A stretch of DNA of 64,000 bases from UBA6168 sp039819485. Lineage in GTDB: Bacteria > Bacteroidota > Bacteroidia > Chitinophagales > Saprospiraceae. Location: the NCBI GenBank assembly GCA_039819485.1, contig JBCBRY010000042.1, forward strand, positions 3,193-67,192, given 5' to 3'. Below are positions 35,952 to 47,100 of the stretch, in pieces. How positions within the stretch are numbered: position 1 is the first letter of the stretch; every line of letters starts with the position of its first letter. The position numbers and the translations under genes are program-made. The notes beneath the pieces are model-generated. The model was not told the DNA's origin, did no database searches, and was given only the letters and a program-made list of their open reading frames with translations.

Positions 35952-36734
35952 ATGAAAAAATACCTACGATACCTCCTTCAAGATATTGACGCATTAATTG
36001 CAGAAGCGCCAACACCTACCGAAATGGTTGGCTTTTTTGGGGATGAAGAAGAGGAAGTTTCTACCTATCCGACCCGTTACGTAAAAATTGCTGACCTTAT
36101 CGGCATCAAATCTGAAGTTTTCCCGCCTGAACATTTACTGACGGATAACCAGGTAATTACCCTGATTGAAGCTATTTCTGACTTGTGGTCAGCCTGGCTG
36201 CTTCATTGGAATATGCCAAGTAGGTTGCCTGCCCGCAAACAGTACACCATCATGGTTGAGGAAATGGAAAAGGCGCCTGTTTCTTATCATCCGGAAGATG
36301 GCGGGGACGTTCATATCTGTCACTTGACAATGGGCAAAGGGTGCCCTTTTGGGGAAGATGATTCTGAATGTCAATGCCTCAACATGAGGGAAAGCATGCA
36401 GCATGAGTTTGATCTATGGGAGGAGTACCTCCGTTCTCAGGGACTTGATCCTGACATAGAAATAACACCAGAAGAAGAGGCACTTTTTGAAGAAGACATG
36501 CGCCACCGGCGGGAGCAGAAAGAATTGTTCGCTGATGATTTCATTTTTCACAATACAGACCCGGATTATCAATTGATGCTGGAAGCTGAATTGACCGAAG
36601 AAGAACAAAAAGAGTTTTTGTATGCACTTGAAATGGCAGACGAGCTGTTGGGCATCATCCTTGACAATCTCTCAGATTACGATTCAGATGCCGTTTCTGA
36701 TGAAGAAGAAGATGAAATAGATTTCCCTTTCTGA
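35952..36734 (+). CDS. Acidic protein of unknown function with Cys cluster
   Basis: A 260-residue cytoplasmic protein, probably starting at the ATG at 35952 (a GTG at 35937 is the alternative). It is rich in Asp and Glu, especially in the C-terminal third, which ends SDEEEDEIDFPF. The central part has HICHLTMGKGCPFGEDDSEC followed by QC, a group of His and Cys spaced so that a metal could be bound. I do not recognise the family. It precedes the MoxR ATPase by 82 bp on the same strand; a partner or regulator of that ATPase is a possibility only. Confidence 0.65.
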   Translation: MKKYLRYLLQDIDALIAEAPTPTEMVGFFGDEEEEVSTYPTRYVKIADLIGIKSEVFPPEHLLTDNQVITLIEAISDLWSAWLLHWNMPSRLPARKQYTIMVEEMEKAPVSYHPEDGGDVHICHLTMGKGCPFGEDDSECQCLNMRESMQHEFDLWEEYLRSQGLDPDIEITPEEEALFEEDMRHRREQKELFADDFIFHNTDPDYQLMLEAELTEEEQKEFLYALEMADELLGIILDNLSDYDSDAVSDEEEDEIDFPF

Positions 36735-36785
36735 CCATATCTTCCTAAACCTTTCTCCATATCCCTCCGTTTTATTTCCTTTCCT

Positions 36786-36793
36786 TACGTTTG
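36786..36793 (+). promoter_or_regulatory. Candidate -7 box before the MoxR gene
   Basis: TACGTTTG, a perfect TAnnTTTG match 23 bp before the ATG at 36817. No good -33 element lies upstream. It would give the ATPase its own start within the tandem gene pair. Confidence 0.35.
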
Positions 36794-36816
36794 CACCTTA
36801 TTCTAAATCAAACTAA

Positions 36817-37704
36817 ATGGCATTAACTACCATCTGGACTGGCTCTGACCAGTATTTATGTGATTCTGAACTTGCCCAGGCATTTCATATGGCTCGTGTC
36901 CTCGGTATGCCGCTTCTCATCGAAGGGGAGCCTGGTACTGGAAAAACCGAGTTGCCCATTCAATTTGCCAAAGACCAACAGCTGAAATTATTTGTTTATC
37001 CAGTTGGCTCAAAAAGTACAGTTGAACAATTTGTGGCAAAATTTGATCATGTGAAATATTTGCGGGACTCACAGGTCGAAGTCCTGAATGCACAACGAAT
37101 CGAAAAAGGACTGGAACCTTTGAGCAGTGGAGGTAGAAGTACAGAGCAACTCGATGACTACGTTAACCTGGGGCCTGGGGCAGAGGCATACAGTCATCCC
37201 AATTCCGTGCTCTTGATCGATGAAATAGACAAGGCTCCGAGGGAATTCCCCAACGACTTACTTTTTGCTTTGAGTCATCGCAAATTTGTGCTCCCCGAAT
37301 CAGGTAGGGAGATTGAGGTAAACGAATCAGACATGCCAGCCATCGTCATTACCAGCAACCGGGAACAGGAATTACCAACGGCTTTCAAGGGACGCTGTAT
37401 ATACCATTACATCAGTTTCCCTGACCCTGACATGATGGAACAAATTCTGAGAAAGCATTTTCCAGTTGCCGACGAGGAATTGGTAGAAAAGAGTATCCAG
37501 TTATTTTATCAGTTGAGAAATTTTGGACTTGAAAGGGCCCCTTCTACCAGGGAATTGTTGAATTGGTTGAAATATTTGCAGTCATTTTCAAAATCGGAAG
37601 CGTTGCAGAAGATCGAAGAGAAGGAAGGGATGGGAGTTTTGATCAAAACCCAGCCAGACATGGAAAAGGCGAAACGGATGTTGGAAAAAAGGTCCTTTTA
37701 TTAA
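36817..37704 (+). CDS. MoxR-family AAA+ ATPase
   Basis: A 295-residue cytoplasmic ATPase. Walker A is GEPGTGKT with Lys43, Walker B is SVLLIDEIDKAP, sensor 1 is VITSNREQELPTAF, and the arginine-finger/sensor 2 region follows with APSTRELLNWLKYL. MoxR ATPases usually act with a VWA-domain protein to insert cofactors or assemble complexes. The VWA/CoxE-like protein at 24346 is the only candidate in the window. It ends 30 bp before a very strong hairpin. Confidence 0.92.
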   Translation: MALTTIWTGSDQYLCDSELAQAFHMARVLGMPLLIEGEPGTGKTELPIQFAKDQQLKLFVYPVGSKSTVEQFVAKFDHVKYLRDSQVEVLNAQRIEKGLEPLSSGGRSTEQLDDYVNLGPGAEAYSHPNSVLLIDEIDKAPREFPNDLLFALSHRKFVLPESGREIEVNESDMPAIVITSNREQELPTAFKGRCIYHYISFPDPDMMEQILRKHFPVADEELVEKSIQLFYQLRNFGLERAPSTRELLNWLKYLQSFSKSEALQKIEEKEGMGVLIKTQPDMEKAKRMLEKRSFY

Positions 37705-37733
37705 TTTGACCCGTAAGAAAAAAACCAACATAG

Positions 37734-37786
37734 CCTAAAATGAAAAACGCACAAGCGATAATCACTTGTGCGTTTTTCATTTTAGG
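37734..37786. terminator. Strong bidirectional terminator, 22-bp perfect stem
   Basis: Arms 37734-37755 (CCTAAAATGAAAAACGCACA and two more bases) and 37765-37786 are perfectly complementary over 22 bp around a 9-nt loop CGATAATCA. It lies between the convergent MoxR gene and the small membrane-protein gene. Confidence 0.85.
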
Positions 37787-37797
37787 TAATCAGCCAA

Positions 37798-38028
37798 TCA
37801 ATTCTTTTGAAAAATGACTTTACTGAAATCAATAACTTTTTTGACAAGAGCGATGTCCGGCAGTAGAAGTTTGGATTCCTCCGTATTAGTTTGTTCGAAT
37901 TTAACTTTTTCATCCAAGGCTACCACTTCATGGGCCTCTGCGGGAAGGTTCTTCAAATAGATGTATGAAGCTAAGCTAAAAATTACCAGTAATGACCAAA
38001 TAAAAGAGCGCAAATTAGATTTTTTCAT
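37798..38028 (-). CDS. Small single-pass membrane protein, unknown
   Basis: A 76-residue protein starting at the ATG at 38028 (MKKSNLRSF), with one hydrophobic helix (IWSLLVIFSLASYIYL) after a basic N-terminus. It may be an uncleaved signal anchor. The remainder is polar with VVALDEKVKFEQTNTEE. I do not recognise a family. The upstream residues in the longer frame are from a non-ATG start and are not supported. A -7 box at 38101-38108 favours it being a real gene. Confidence 0.55.
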   Translation of the reverse strand: MKKSNLRSFIWSLLVIFSLASYIYLKNLPAEAHEVVALDEKVKFEQTNTEESKLLLPDIALVKKVIDFSKVIFQKN

Positions 38029-38100
38029 CTGATGTAAATTGAATAAAGTAGCGGTTGTGAGATTTGTTTGATAAGTCACACTAAATTCAGCGACTTTATA

Positions 38101-38108
38101 CAAAAGTA
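38101..38108 (-). promoter_or_regulatory. Candidate -7 box for the small membrane-protein gene
   Basis: TACTTTTG on the minus strand, a perfect TAnnTTTG match about 73 bp upstream of the ATG at 38028. The -33 element is not clear. Confidence 0.38.
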
Positions 38109-38363
38109 CAGTAAAACTTCGACGATGGTTGCATATTGTTTGACGAATTAACAGTAATTTAAAAATGTTTATTGGTAGAAGTGCAATTCAAAACCAGTAG
38201 GAACTTTTCATTAAAATTATTTATTGCAATTGACCTTCTGATTTGACCAACAAACAGCCTTTTTACCTGTTGGTACTGAAACGACCGAATCAGAGGTGGA
38301 TCGAGAAGTGGTAAAAAATTATTTGAAAAAGTGCCTGTTAACGGTTCCTTCTAAAAACTCAAG

Positions 38364-40166
38364 ATGTCAAGAAGAAAAAACAGTCAATCCGATGATGTTC
38401 CAAAGCCCAGGTTATCACAAGAGAGCTTCAGGCAAGCTGTAAAAGCATTTGAGTACATCCGGCCCTACAAATGGTCATTTATCATTGGCCTTATTTTATT
38501 ATTTGTTTCGAGCCTGGTTTTTATGGTGTTCCCAAAGTTGATCGGGGAACTGGTAGATATTGCCCAGGGAAATTCAAAATTTGACTTTGACCTAAAAGAT
38601 ATGGGACTTGGCATGGTCGGTATCCTGGTTTTTCAAGGTATTGTATCCTATTCTCGAGTTTTGCTTTTTGCGAATGTTAGCGAAAGGGGCATCGCCGATG
38701 TGCGGAAGGCGCTTTACCAGAAATTGATTTCTTTGCCGATAACTTTTTTCGAGGAAAATAAATTGGGCGACCTCATCAGCCGAATCACCGCGGATGTAGA
38801 GAAGCTGCACAGTGCATTCTCAGTGACACTTGCAGAATTCATGCGGCAGGTCATCATTATTATTGTTGGCATCATCCTCTTGATGATCACAGCCTACAAA
38901 TTATCAATTGTAATGTTGTTAACCGTTCCGGTCGTCACTTTGAGCGCTGTGTTTTTTGGCAGGTACATCCGAAAACTATCGAAGGAGCGGCAGAACAAGT
39001 TGGCGGAGTCCAATTCGTTTGTCAGTGAAACGGTTCAAAATATCCAGGTCGTAAAAGCTTTTGTCAATGAACTTTTTGAGGTCAGGCGCTATTTTGGCTC
39101 CATTTCAGAGGTGGTGACTATTTCTTTAAAATATGCACATGGCAGGGCATTGTTTGCGGTCTTTATAGTGACCATTATGTTTGGAGCGCTACTGTATGTT
39201 TTGTGGCAAGGGGCGGTCATGTTGCAGGCAGGGACCATCACTGCGGGAGGATTGATGTCATTTGCCATTTATACATTTATCATTGCGGGCTCTTTTGCTA
39301 GTTTGGCCAATTTTGCTCCGGAGCTGTTAGGGGCCTTGGGAGCTACAGAAAGGGTCAGGGAAATATTGAATACACAGAGCGAAGTCGAACTTGAATCAGG
39401 GCAGCCTCCAGCTAAGCTTTCCATTGAAGGAGATATCCAATTTCAAAATGTTCATTTTCATTACCCGACGAGGAAGGATGTCCCGGTGCTGCAAGGAATT
39501 GACTTTTCTGTGGGGGCCGGACAGAAAGTTGCGCTGGTGGGGGCGAGCGGTGCAGGAAAATCGACCATAGTCCAATTATTGCTCAGGTTTTACAACATAA
39601 AAGAAGGTGACATAAAAGTAGATGGCCAAAGCATTTATGGACTAGACCTTAGATCATTTAGAGACAACATGGCACTCGTCCCGCAGGAAGTCATACTTTT
39701 TGGCGGTACCATTCGGGAAAATATTTTATATGGAAAAGACAATGCGACGGAAGAAGAAGTGATTGAGGCGGCCAAACGTTCCAATTGCTGGGAATTCATA
39801 ACCTCCTTTCCTGAAGGTCTTGATACTATAATCGGTGAAAGGGGGGTAAAGCTTTCCGGTGGACAGCGGCAGCGAGTGGCCATTGCGAGGGCCATTTTAA
39901 AGAATCCCGCAATATTGTTGCTTGATGAGGCTACTTCCTCTTTGGACTCAGAATCGGAGAAGGTTGTGCAGGATGCCATGGACAAATTGATGGAGGGGCG
40001 TACATCCATTATCATTGCCCACCGTCTTACGACTATTCGCGATGTTGATTGTATTTTCGTAATTGACGAAGGAAAAGTAGTGGAACAGGGTACCCATGAG
40101 GAGCTGTCCCTGCTTAATGGTAAATACAGTGCCCTGGCCAGTATGCAGTTTGAAAGCATTGGATAA
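38364..40166 (+). CDS. ABC exporter half-transporter (permease-ATPase fusion)
   Basis: A 600-residue inner-membrane protein that should act as a homodimer. Six membrane helices in residues about 35-320 (for example FIIGLILLFVSSLVFMV and VIIIIVGIILLMITAYKL) precede the ATPase: Walker A GASGAGKST with Lys399, Q-loop LVPQEVILFGGTI, signature LSGGQRQR, Walker B ILLLDEATSS and the switch His in IIAHRL. It belongs to the MsbA/ABCB-like exporters; lipid, peptide or drug export cannot be told apart here. It is too far from the NRPS gene to assign as its exporter. Confidence 0.93.
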   Translation: MSRRKNSQSDDVPKPRLSQESFRQAVKAFEYIRPYKWSFIIGLILLFVSSLVFMVFPKLIGELVDIAQGNSKFDFDLKDMGLGMVGILVFQGIVSYSRVLLFANVSERGIADVRKALYQKLISLPITFFEENKLGDLISRITADVEKLHSAFSVTLAEFMRQVIIIIVGIILLMITAYKLSIVMLLTVPVVTLSAVFFGRYIRKLSKERQNKLAESNSFVSETVQNIQVVKAFVNELFEVRRYFGSISEVVTISLKYAHGRALFAVFIVTIMFGALLYVLWQGAVMLQAGTITAGGLMSFAIYTFIIAGSFASLANFAPELLGALGATERVREILNTQSEVELESGQPPAKLSIEGDIQFQNVHFHYPTRKDVPVLQGIDFSVGAGQKVALVGASGAGKSTIVQLLLRFYNIKEGDIKVDGQSIYGLDLRSFRDNMALVPQEVILFGGTIRENILYGKDNATEEEVIEAAKRSNCWEFITSFPEGLDTIIGERGVKLSGGQRQRVAIARAILKNPAILLLDEATSSLDSESEKVVQDAMDKLMEGRTSIIIAHRLTTIRDVDCIFVIDEGKVVEQGTHEELSLLNGKYSALASMQFESIG

Positions 40167-40203
40167 AATCGCAGTTATTTTTCATTAGGGCACTTTTTAA
40201 ATA

Positions 40204-40572
40204 ATGAATCCTCATCTCTTTGTATACGGCACTTTGCAAGCAAGCTACACCAATCCTTTCGCTCGGTTCCTGCATGAAAATGCGACCTTTCTTGGAGAAG
40301 CCAAAATGCCTGGAGCAAAGATGGATTTAGGGCAATACCCTGGTGCAAAATATATGGAGCAGAGCGATCAGTTTGTATTTGGGCAAATTTTTTTGATGAG
40401 TGACCCCGGAAAGGTATTATCGGTACTTGATGAGTATGAGTGTATCGGGCCAGCTTATCCGGAACCCCACCAATTTATCCGAAAAGAGTGTCACATTTTT
40501 TTTAAAAAAACAATCCTGAAATGCTGGGTTTATCTGTACAATTGGCCATTTGAGCAGGATGGATATCATTGA
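40204..40572 (+). CDS. Gamma-glutamylcyclotransferase (GGCT/AIG2)-like protein
   Basis: A 122-residue cytoplasmic protein with the substrate-loop motif FVYGTLQ at the N-terminus, GEAKMPGAKMDLGQYPGAKY in the middle, and VLSVLDEYECIG, which contains the expected catalytic Glu (LDEYE). Members cleave gamma-glutamyl amino groups to 5-oxoproline. It begins 37 bp after the ABC exporter stop and is probably cotranscribed with it. Confidence 0.87.
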   Translation: MNPHLFVYGTLQASYTNPFARFLHENATFLGEAKMPGAKMDLGQYPGAKYMEQSDQFVFGQIFLMSDPGKVLSVLDEYECIGPAYPEPHQFIRKECHIFFKKTILKCWVYLYNWPFEQDGYH

Positions 40573-41104
40573 AAATTCAGTGTTTTTATTTTTTTATAAA
40601 AGTATATTAAAAAAAATATTTTATAAGGGTCTATTAGTCAGCCAACCGATTTTTCTCAATATATTTTAATTTTTTTCAGGTGATTTGATTCGACTTTAAG
40701 AGCTCCATTTGGTATGGTATTTGACTTTTTGCAATGAAGTCTTTCCCCCTTGCTATGATCTCCCCTCTGCGTAGCAATTTTTTCCCCCTCAGTTTTTAGG
40801 TACTCATTCACCACCCTCCTTGTGATTAAGAACAATCATCAGAAAACAAAAACTTGATGAACATGGAATTTTTTTACACGTTGTGGCAAACACTTCTACG
40901 GGCCTTATTTATGCCGGTACATTATCCTGCCCTTGCCGGTAAAAACTTCCTTCATACAGTTTTTGGTAGATAAAGATACAACCGCGGTGGTTGCTTGTCC
41001 CTTGGGGCTAAACGATAGCCGCATGTTGCTCAGAACAAACCTTAGGGTTTTAGAATGATCCTCATGATTCTCTAATGTTCCCTTTCATTTAAAATACCAA
41101 AACT
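40573..41104. other. Long 532-bp gap before the giant surface-protein gene
   Basis: No gene was found. An AT-rich imperfect inverted repeat (TTATAAAAGTATATT with AATATTTTATAA, 40594-40627) lies just after the GGCT-like gene and could end its transcript. The remainder probably holds the promoter and a long leader of the giant gene, including a small stem AGAATGATC/GATTCTCT near 41053. No perfect TAnnTTTG box was found. Confidence 0.4.
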
Positions 41105-44100
41105 ATGAAGCTCAACAACTTCTACGTCGTAAAGGAAGCTCTCTTAATGCTGTTTTTTCTAGTATTAGGAGCTACAAGCTTGCAGGCACAGATGGAATTG
41201 AGGATTGATTTAGAACAGGATGGCGAAACCTACGCTGTTTATGTGCGCCCAGATCAATCCATCTCTCCCAGTCCGTTAGCCTTGACCGGTACCGCTCAAA
41301 TTACTATTGTAGTGCCTACCGGGTTTACCTATTCAAATTTTACGGATATCAATGGTGTCTGGGGCGGTTCGCCCAATGCCGCAGACATTGTCCAATCGCC
41401 GATTGAAAATCCGGAACATGATTACATTTCCATTGCCCTGATCCTGGACAATGGAATTACTTATGTTTCAGGGCAGGAGACAAAATTGTTTACATTTAAA
41501 CGGACGTCTGAATGCGATGGCGAAGTAACACTCATCGATAACAATACTGACCCGTTCATGGATCCAAACTCCATGGGTTCCAACCCTGGCAATGACTACA
41601 GTGTCATCGATGTCGGGGTTTTTCCTTTGGGTTTTTACTTCTACTCAGTTAACTACGGCAGTGCTCCTGGTTGTGATGATGCGGATGGTGATGGCCTGAT
41701 GGACAGTATTGAAGATGCAAATGACAATGGTGAAGTTGATGAGGGAGAAACCGATCCAAACAATTCAGATACTGATAACGACGGTATTGAAGACGGCGTG
41801 GAAGACGCCAATCAAAATGGACAATTGGATGCCGGTGAAACTGATCCTACCGACCAATGTGATCCAGAGGAGATTTTTGATGATTGTGACTTTGACGGCG
41901 ACGGTGTTGCAAATATCGACGATGACGATGATGATGATGATGGGGTTTTAGATGAAGATGATGTCGATGATTTTAATAAAGACAGCGACAGCGATAATGA
42001 TGGCGTCAGTGATGACGATGAAAACGGCAATGACGGGGAATACAACCCCGGCGTTGACAGTGACCCTTTAGATCCTTGTGATCCGAACGTCACGGCCGTT
42101 GCTTGTGGAGCGACCGATGCAGACGGTGACGGTTTTTATCCGGATGCATCCGGCGAGTTCTTTGATCCGGATGACAGTGATCCTTGTAGTCCAAACAATT
42201 GCTCACCTGCCTGCGATCTGGATGAAGACTTTTTCGTTAACGCGGATGACCATGACGACGATGGTGATGGAGTACCTGACTTGCAGGATAGTGATCCTTG
42301 TGATCCTAACAGCGATTCAGATAACGATGAAATACCTGATGTGGTCGAAACTGGTGGCGATGGTATTTATAATGTAGGTGTGGATACAAATCCGTTGGAT
42401 GCTGATACTGATAATGATGGTATCGAAGATGGCAAAGAGGACATTGATAAAGATGGTGAAACAGCTGCAAACGAAATGAATCCGCTCGACAACGATACGG
42501 ATGACGACGGGCTATTGGATGGGGAAGAGGATACCAATTTCAACGGCATGTTGGATGATGGAGAAAGTGATCCGTTAGATAAATGTAACCCATCAGCCGT
42601 ATTTGATGAATGTGATTTTGATCAGGATGGTATCGTCAATGGGAATGATCCAGATGATGATAATGATGGCGTTGATGACGAATTCGATGTCAACGATTTT
42701 GACCCGGAAAGTGATAGTGATGGGGACCTTACTTCTGATAACACGGAAACGGGAGGTGATGGCAGTTTTGATGAAGAAGAAGATAGTGACCCACTTAATG
42801 CTTGTGATCCAAACCCCAACGTTGCTGCTTGTAACGCAGTGGACAGTGATGGAGATTTATACTTTGGAAATTATCCGGAAGGGCATCCAAAATATGATCC
42901 GGATGATGCCGACCCATGTGTACCGTCGGATCAATCCAATGCATGCGACTTCGATGGAGATGGCCAAATCAATGGCCAGGATTCAGATGATGATGATGAT
43001 GGTGTGTCAGATTTATATGATATTGAAAATTTCAACCCAAATAGTGATAGTGACGGTGATGGCCTTTCTGACGATATCGAAACCGGTCAGGATGGAATGT
43101 ACAATCCAGGGCAGGATACCAATCCATTGGATGATGATACTGATAATGACTTGTTGCCTGATGGTCTGGAAGACACCAATAAAAATGGTGAACTGGATGA
43201 CGGGGAAACCAATCCACTTTTAGCTGATACAGATGGAGACGGCATTAAAGATGGCACGGAAGATTCTAACCAAAATGGTGTTTTCAATGCCGGGGAAAGT
43301 GATCCACTGGACAAGTGCGACCCTGATAATACCCTTGGTTTTTGTGACTACGACGATGATGGAATACTGAACGAAGATGATGATGATGATGACAATGATG
43401 GTGTGGCGGATATAAGCGATGCCGATCCGTTTGATGAGAACTCTGATTCGGACGGAGATGGAATCTCTGACAACATTGAAACCGGTGAAGATGGCACCTA
43501 TGATATCGGCATTGACACCAATCCTTTGGATGAAGACACGGACGATGATGGCATCGATGACGGTGTGGAAGATCTGGATCAGGATGGTAACCACGACAGT
43601 AATGAAATGGATCCAACCAATGCCAATACTGATGGTGATTTACTTTCGGATGGAGAAGAAGACGCTAACTTCAATGGGGTAGTCGATTTTGGTGAAAGTA
43701 ATCCGCTTGATCCTTGCGATCCTTTTGCGGATAGCCAGCAATGTCAGAACACCGATAATGATAACGATGGCTTTTATGCTGATGTGCTTCCGGATGATCC
43801 TACTTACGATATAGATGACGACAACCCATGCGTTCCTTCTGATGCTTCGCCAACTTGCGATCTGGACGGTGATGGTACGATCAACCAAGACGACCTGGAC
43901 GATGACGGAGACGGTGTGCCTGGCAATCAGGATATCGATGATCATAATCCTAATAGCGATACAGATGGAGATGGATTGACAGACATCGTAGAAACCGGTG
44001 GAGACGGAGTATATAACAACGGTGTGGACACGCACCCATTAGACCCGGATACAGATAACGATGGCGTTGAGGATGGTGATGAGGATACCAATAAAGATGG

Positions 44101-47100
44101 TGAATACTTAGAGGGCTCTGAAATGAATCCACTTGATATAGATACAGACGATGATGGTATTAAAGATGGGATCGAAGATGCCAACCGAAATGGTTTGGTC
44201 GATGGCATGGAATCCGATCCGAAAGATAAATGTAGTCCTCATACAAACTTCCCTGGAGAGTGTATTCCAACTGATCTTGACAACGATGGCTACTATGGTG
44301 ACTATCCGGATGACCACCCGGAGTTTGATCCGCAAGATTTTCAACAGCCATGTATTCCTGACCACACTGCTGATGCCTGCGATTTCGACGATGATGGCCT
44401 CGTTAATGGAAGCGACTTCGACGACGACGGTGATGGTGTGCAAGACGACGTTGATGTGGATGCCTACGATCCTAATAGTGATTCTGATAACGATGGCATC
44501 ACAGATATTGATGAAACTGGCGGCAATGGTGTTTATGATCCCGCAGAAGGTGATAGCGATCCTTTAGATCCATGTGATCCGGACCAAAACACAATCGCAT
44601 GTAATGGTACCGATGCTGACGGAGACGGCTTCTTTGCCAATTTCTCTTCCGATGCACCTGAGTACGACCCAGATGATGAAAATCCATGTGTCCCGAATCA
44701 TACAGTTGGTGTTTGTGACTTTGATGAAGATGGCCTAATCAATAGTGTCGATTCCGATGATGATGGTGATGGAGTAAAAGACATCAATGACGTACTGCCT
44801 TTTGATCCAGGTAGTGACAGTGACGCTGATTTGATTCCTGATAGCACTGAAACTGCTGGTGACGGAGTTTATAACGCAGGTATTGACACCAACCCATTGG
44901 ATGATGATACGGATAATGATGGTATCATTGACGGTGTAGAGGATGCTAACTTAAACGGGGATTTGGATGTCGGTGAAACTGATCCGATTAACTCTGATAC
45001 AGATGATGATGGGATCGGTGATGGAGAGGAAGATGCTAACCAGAACGGTGGAATTGATGATGGTGAATCTAATCCATTGGACAAATGCGATCCCGATGCA
45101 ACTTTTGGTATCTGTGACTTTGACCAGGATGGTCAAATCAATGAAGAAGATCCCGATGACGATAACGACTGTGTCGAAGATCAAATCGATGCAAACCCAT
45201 TTAGTGAAAATAGTGATAGTGACAACGACGGCTTAACTGATTACAATGAATGCCATGAATTGGGTACCGACCCAACCAACCCTTGTGATCCGAACCCTTC
45301 AGCACCAAACTGTACATTCGTTGATTTCGACGGGGATGGATTTGCAGTGAATGTACCTGAAACTGATGCTGCATTCGATCCGGATGATGCAAATCCATGT
45401 GTTCCGGACAACCAGGTGGGAGCCTGTGATTTTGAAGGTGACGGGATCGTCAACACAGAAGATTTCGATGACGATGGCGACGGTGTGGCAGATGTAGATG
45501 ATATTGACCCATATAATGATCAAACGGACAATGATGGCGATGGTATTCTTGACATCGATGAAACAGATGGAGACCAGGAATACAATGAAGGCATTGACAC
45601 TGATCCATTGGACCCTGATACCGATGACGATGGAATTAGCGATGGTGTAGAGGATGCCGATAAAGATGGAGATCAGGATCCGACCGAAACCAATCCTCTA
45701 TCGGCCGATACGGACGGTGATGGCTTGAGTGATGGTGAAGAAGATGCCAACTTCAACGGAATGGTAGACGGTGATGAAAGTGATCCTTTGGATTACTGCG
45801 ATCCAAATAAAGATTTGCCAACCTGTGATTGTGACGGTGACTTCCTCGCCAATATCGACGATACCGACGATGACAATGACGGGGTGCCTGATGATTTGGA
45901 TGCTGATGTTTGTGATCCTGAAAGTGATTCAGATGGCGATGGTCTGTCTGACAAACTTGAGAGCGAGGAAGGAACTGATCCGCTGAACGCTTGTGATCCA
46001 AACGTAGATGCTAACCAGTGTGATCCTGACGACCAGGACGAAGACGGCTTCGTGTCCAATTATCCAGATTCACATCCAGATTTTGATCCGGATGACGCCG
46101 ATCCTTGTAACCCTGACCCTGAAGTGGATGCCTGTGACTTTGATGGAGACGGCATTCCCAACGGATTTGATCCGGATGATGACAACGATGGTGTACATGA
46201 CATGGATGATATAGATTCATTCGATGAAAACAGCGATACAGATGGTGACGGCATCGTTGATAACGTAGAGACCGGAATGGATGGCTTTTACGAAGTTGGT
46301 GTGGATACCGATCCATTGAATGTTGATTCAGACGGAGATGGCATCGAAGATGGTGTAGAGGACGCAGATAGAAATGGTGCGATCAATGGCGATGAAACGG
46401 ATCCATTAGATGCTGATACCGATGGCGATGGTTATGATGATGGCGTGGAAGATGCCAACCAGAACGGTACCATAGACAACGGAGAAAGTGATCCAAATGA
46501 ATTTTGTTCACCCGATGCACTCGGCGGCCAGTGCGACTTTGATGGAGATGGTCAAATAAACGAGGTGGACGAAGATGATGACAATGACGGCGTGAATGAT
46601 GGCCCTGATGCTAATCAATTTGATCCAAACAGTGATTCGGATGACGATGGCTTGTCTGATATTGATGAAACAAATGCAGGAACGAATCCGCTGAACCCAT
46701 GTGATCCGGATATTTCAAGTGATGCCTGTGTGAGTGGTGATGTGGATGAAGATGGTGATGGCTATTTTGAGGATGTTATTTCTACCAGCCCTGCTTTCGA
46801 TCCGAACGATGAAGATGCTTGTATTCCAAACGAAGAGGCAGGAAACTGTGACTTCGACGGTGATGGTGCTATCAACAGTCAGGACGACGATGATGATGGT
46901 GACTGCGTCAATGATGACGTTGATGCAGGTCCATATAATCCAAATTCCGATTCGGATGGCGACAGTTTCACTGATAAGGATGAATGTGAGCAAGGTTGGG
47001 ATTATCACGATCCTTGTGATCCTCAGCCATCAGTGGAATTTGGCTGCGCCGGTATTCTCGATGCGGATGGTGATGGCTATTTTGAAGATGTAGATGAAAC

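Noticed and set aside
38364..40166. ABC exporter as transporter of the NRPS/PKS product
   Set aside because: It is about 20 kb from the megasynthase with many unrelated genes and terminators between; there is no evidence beyond being an exporter.
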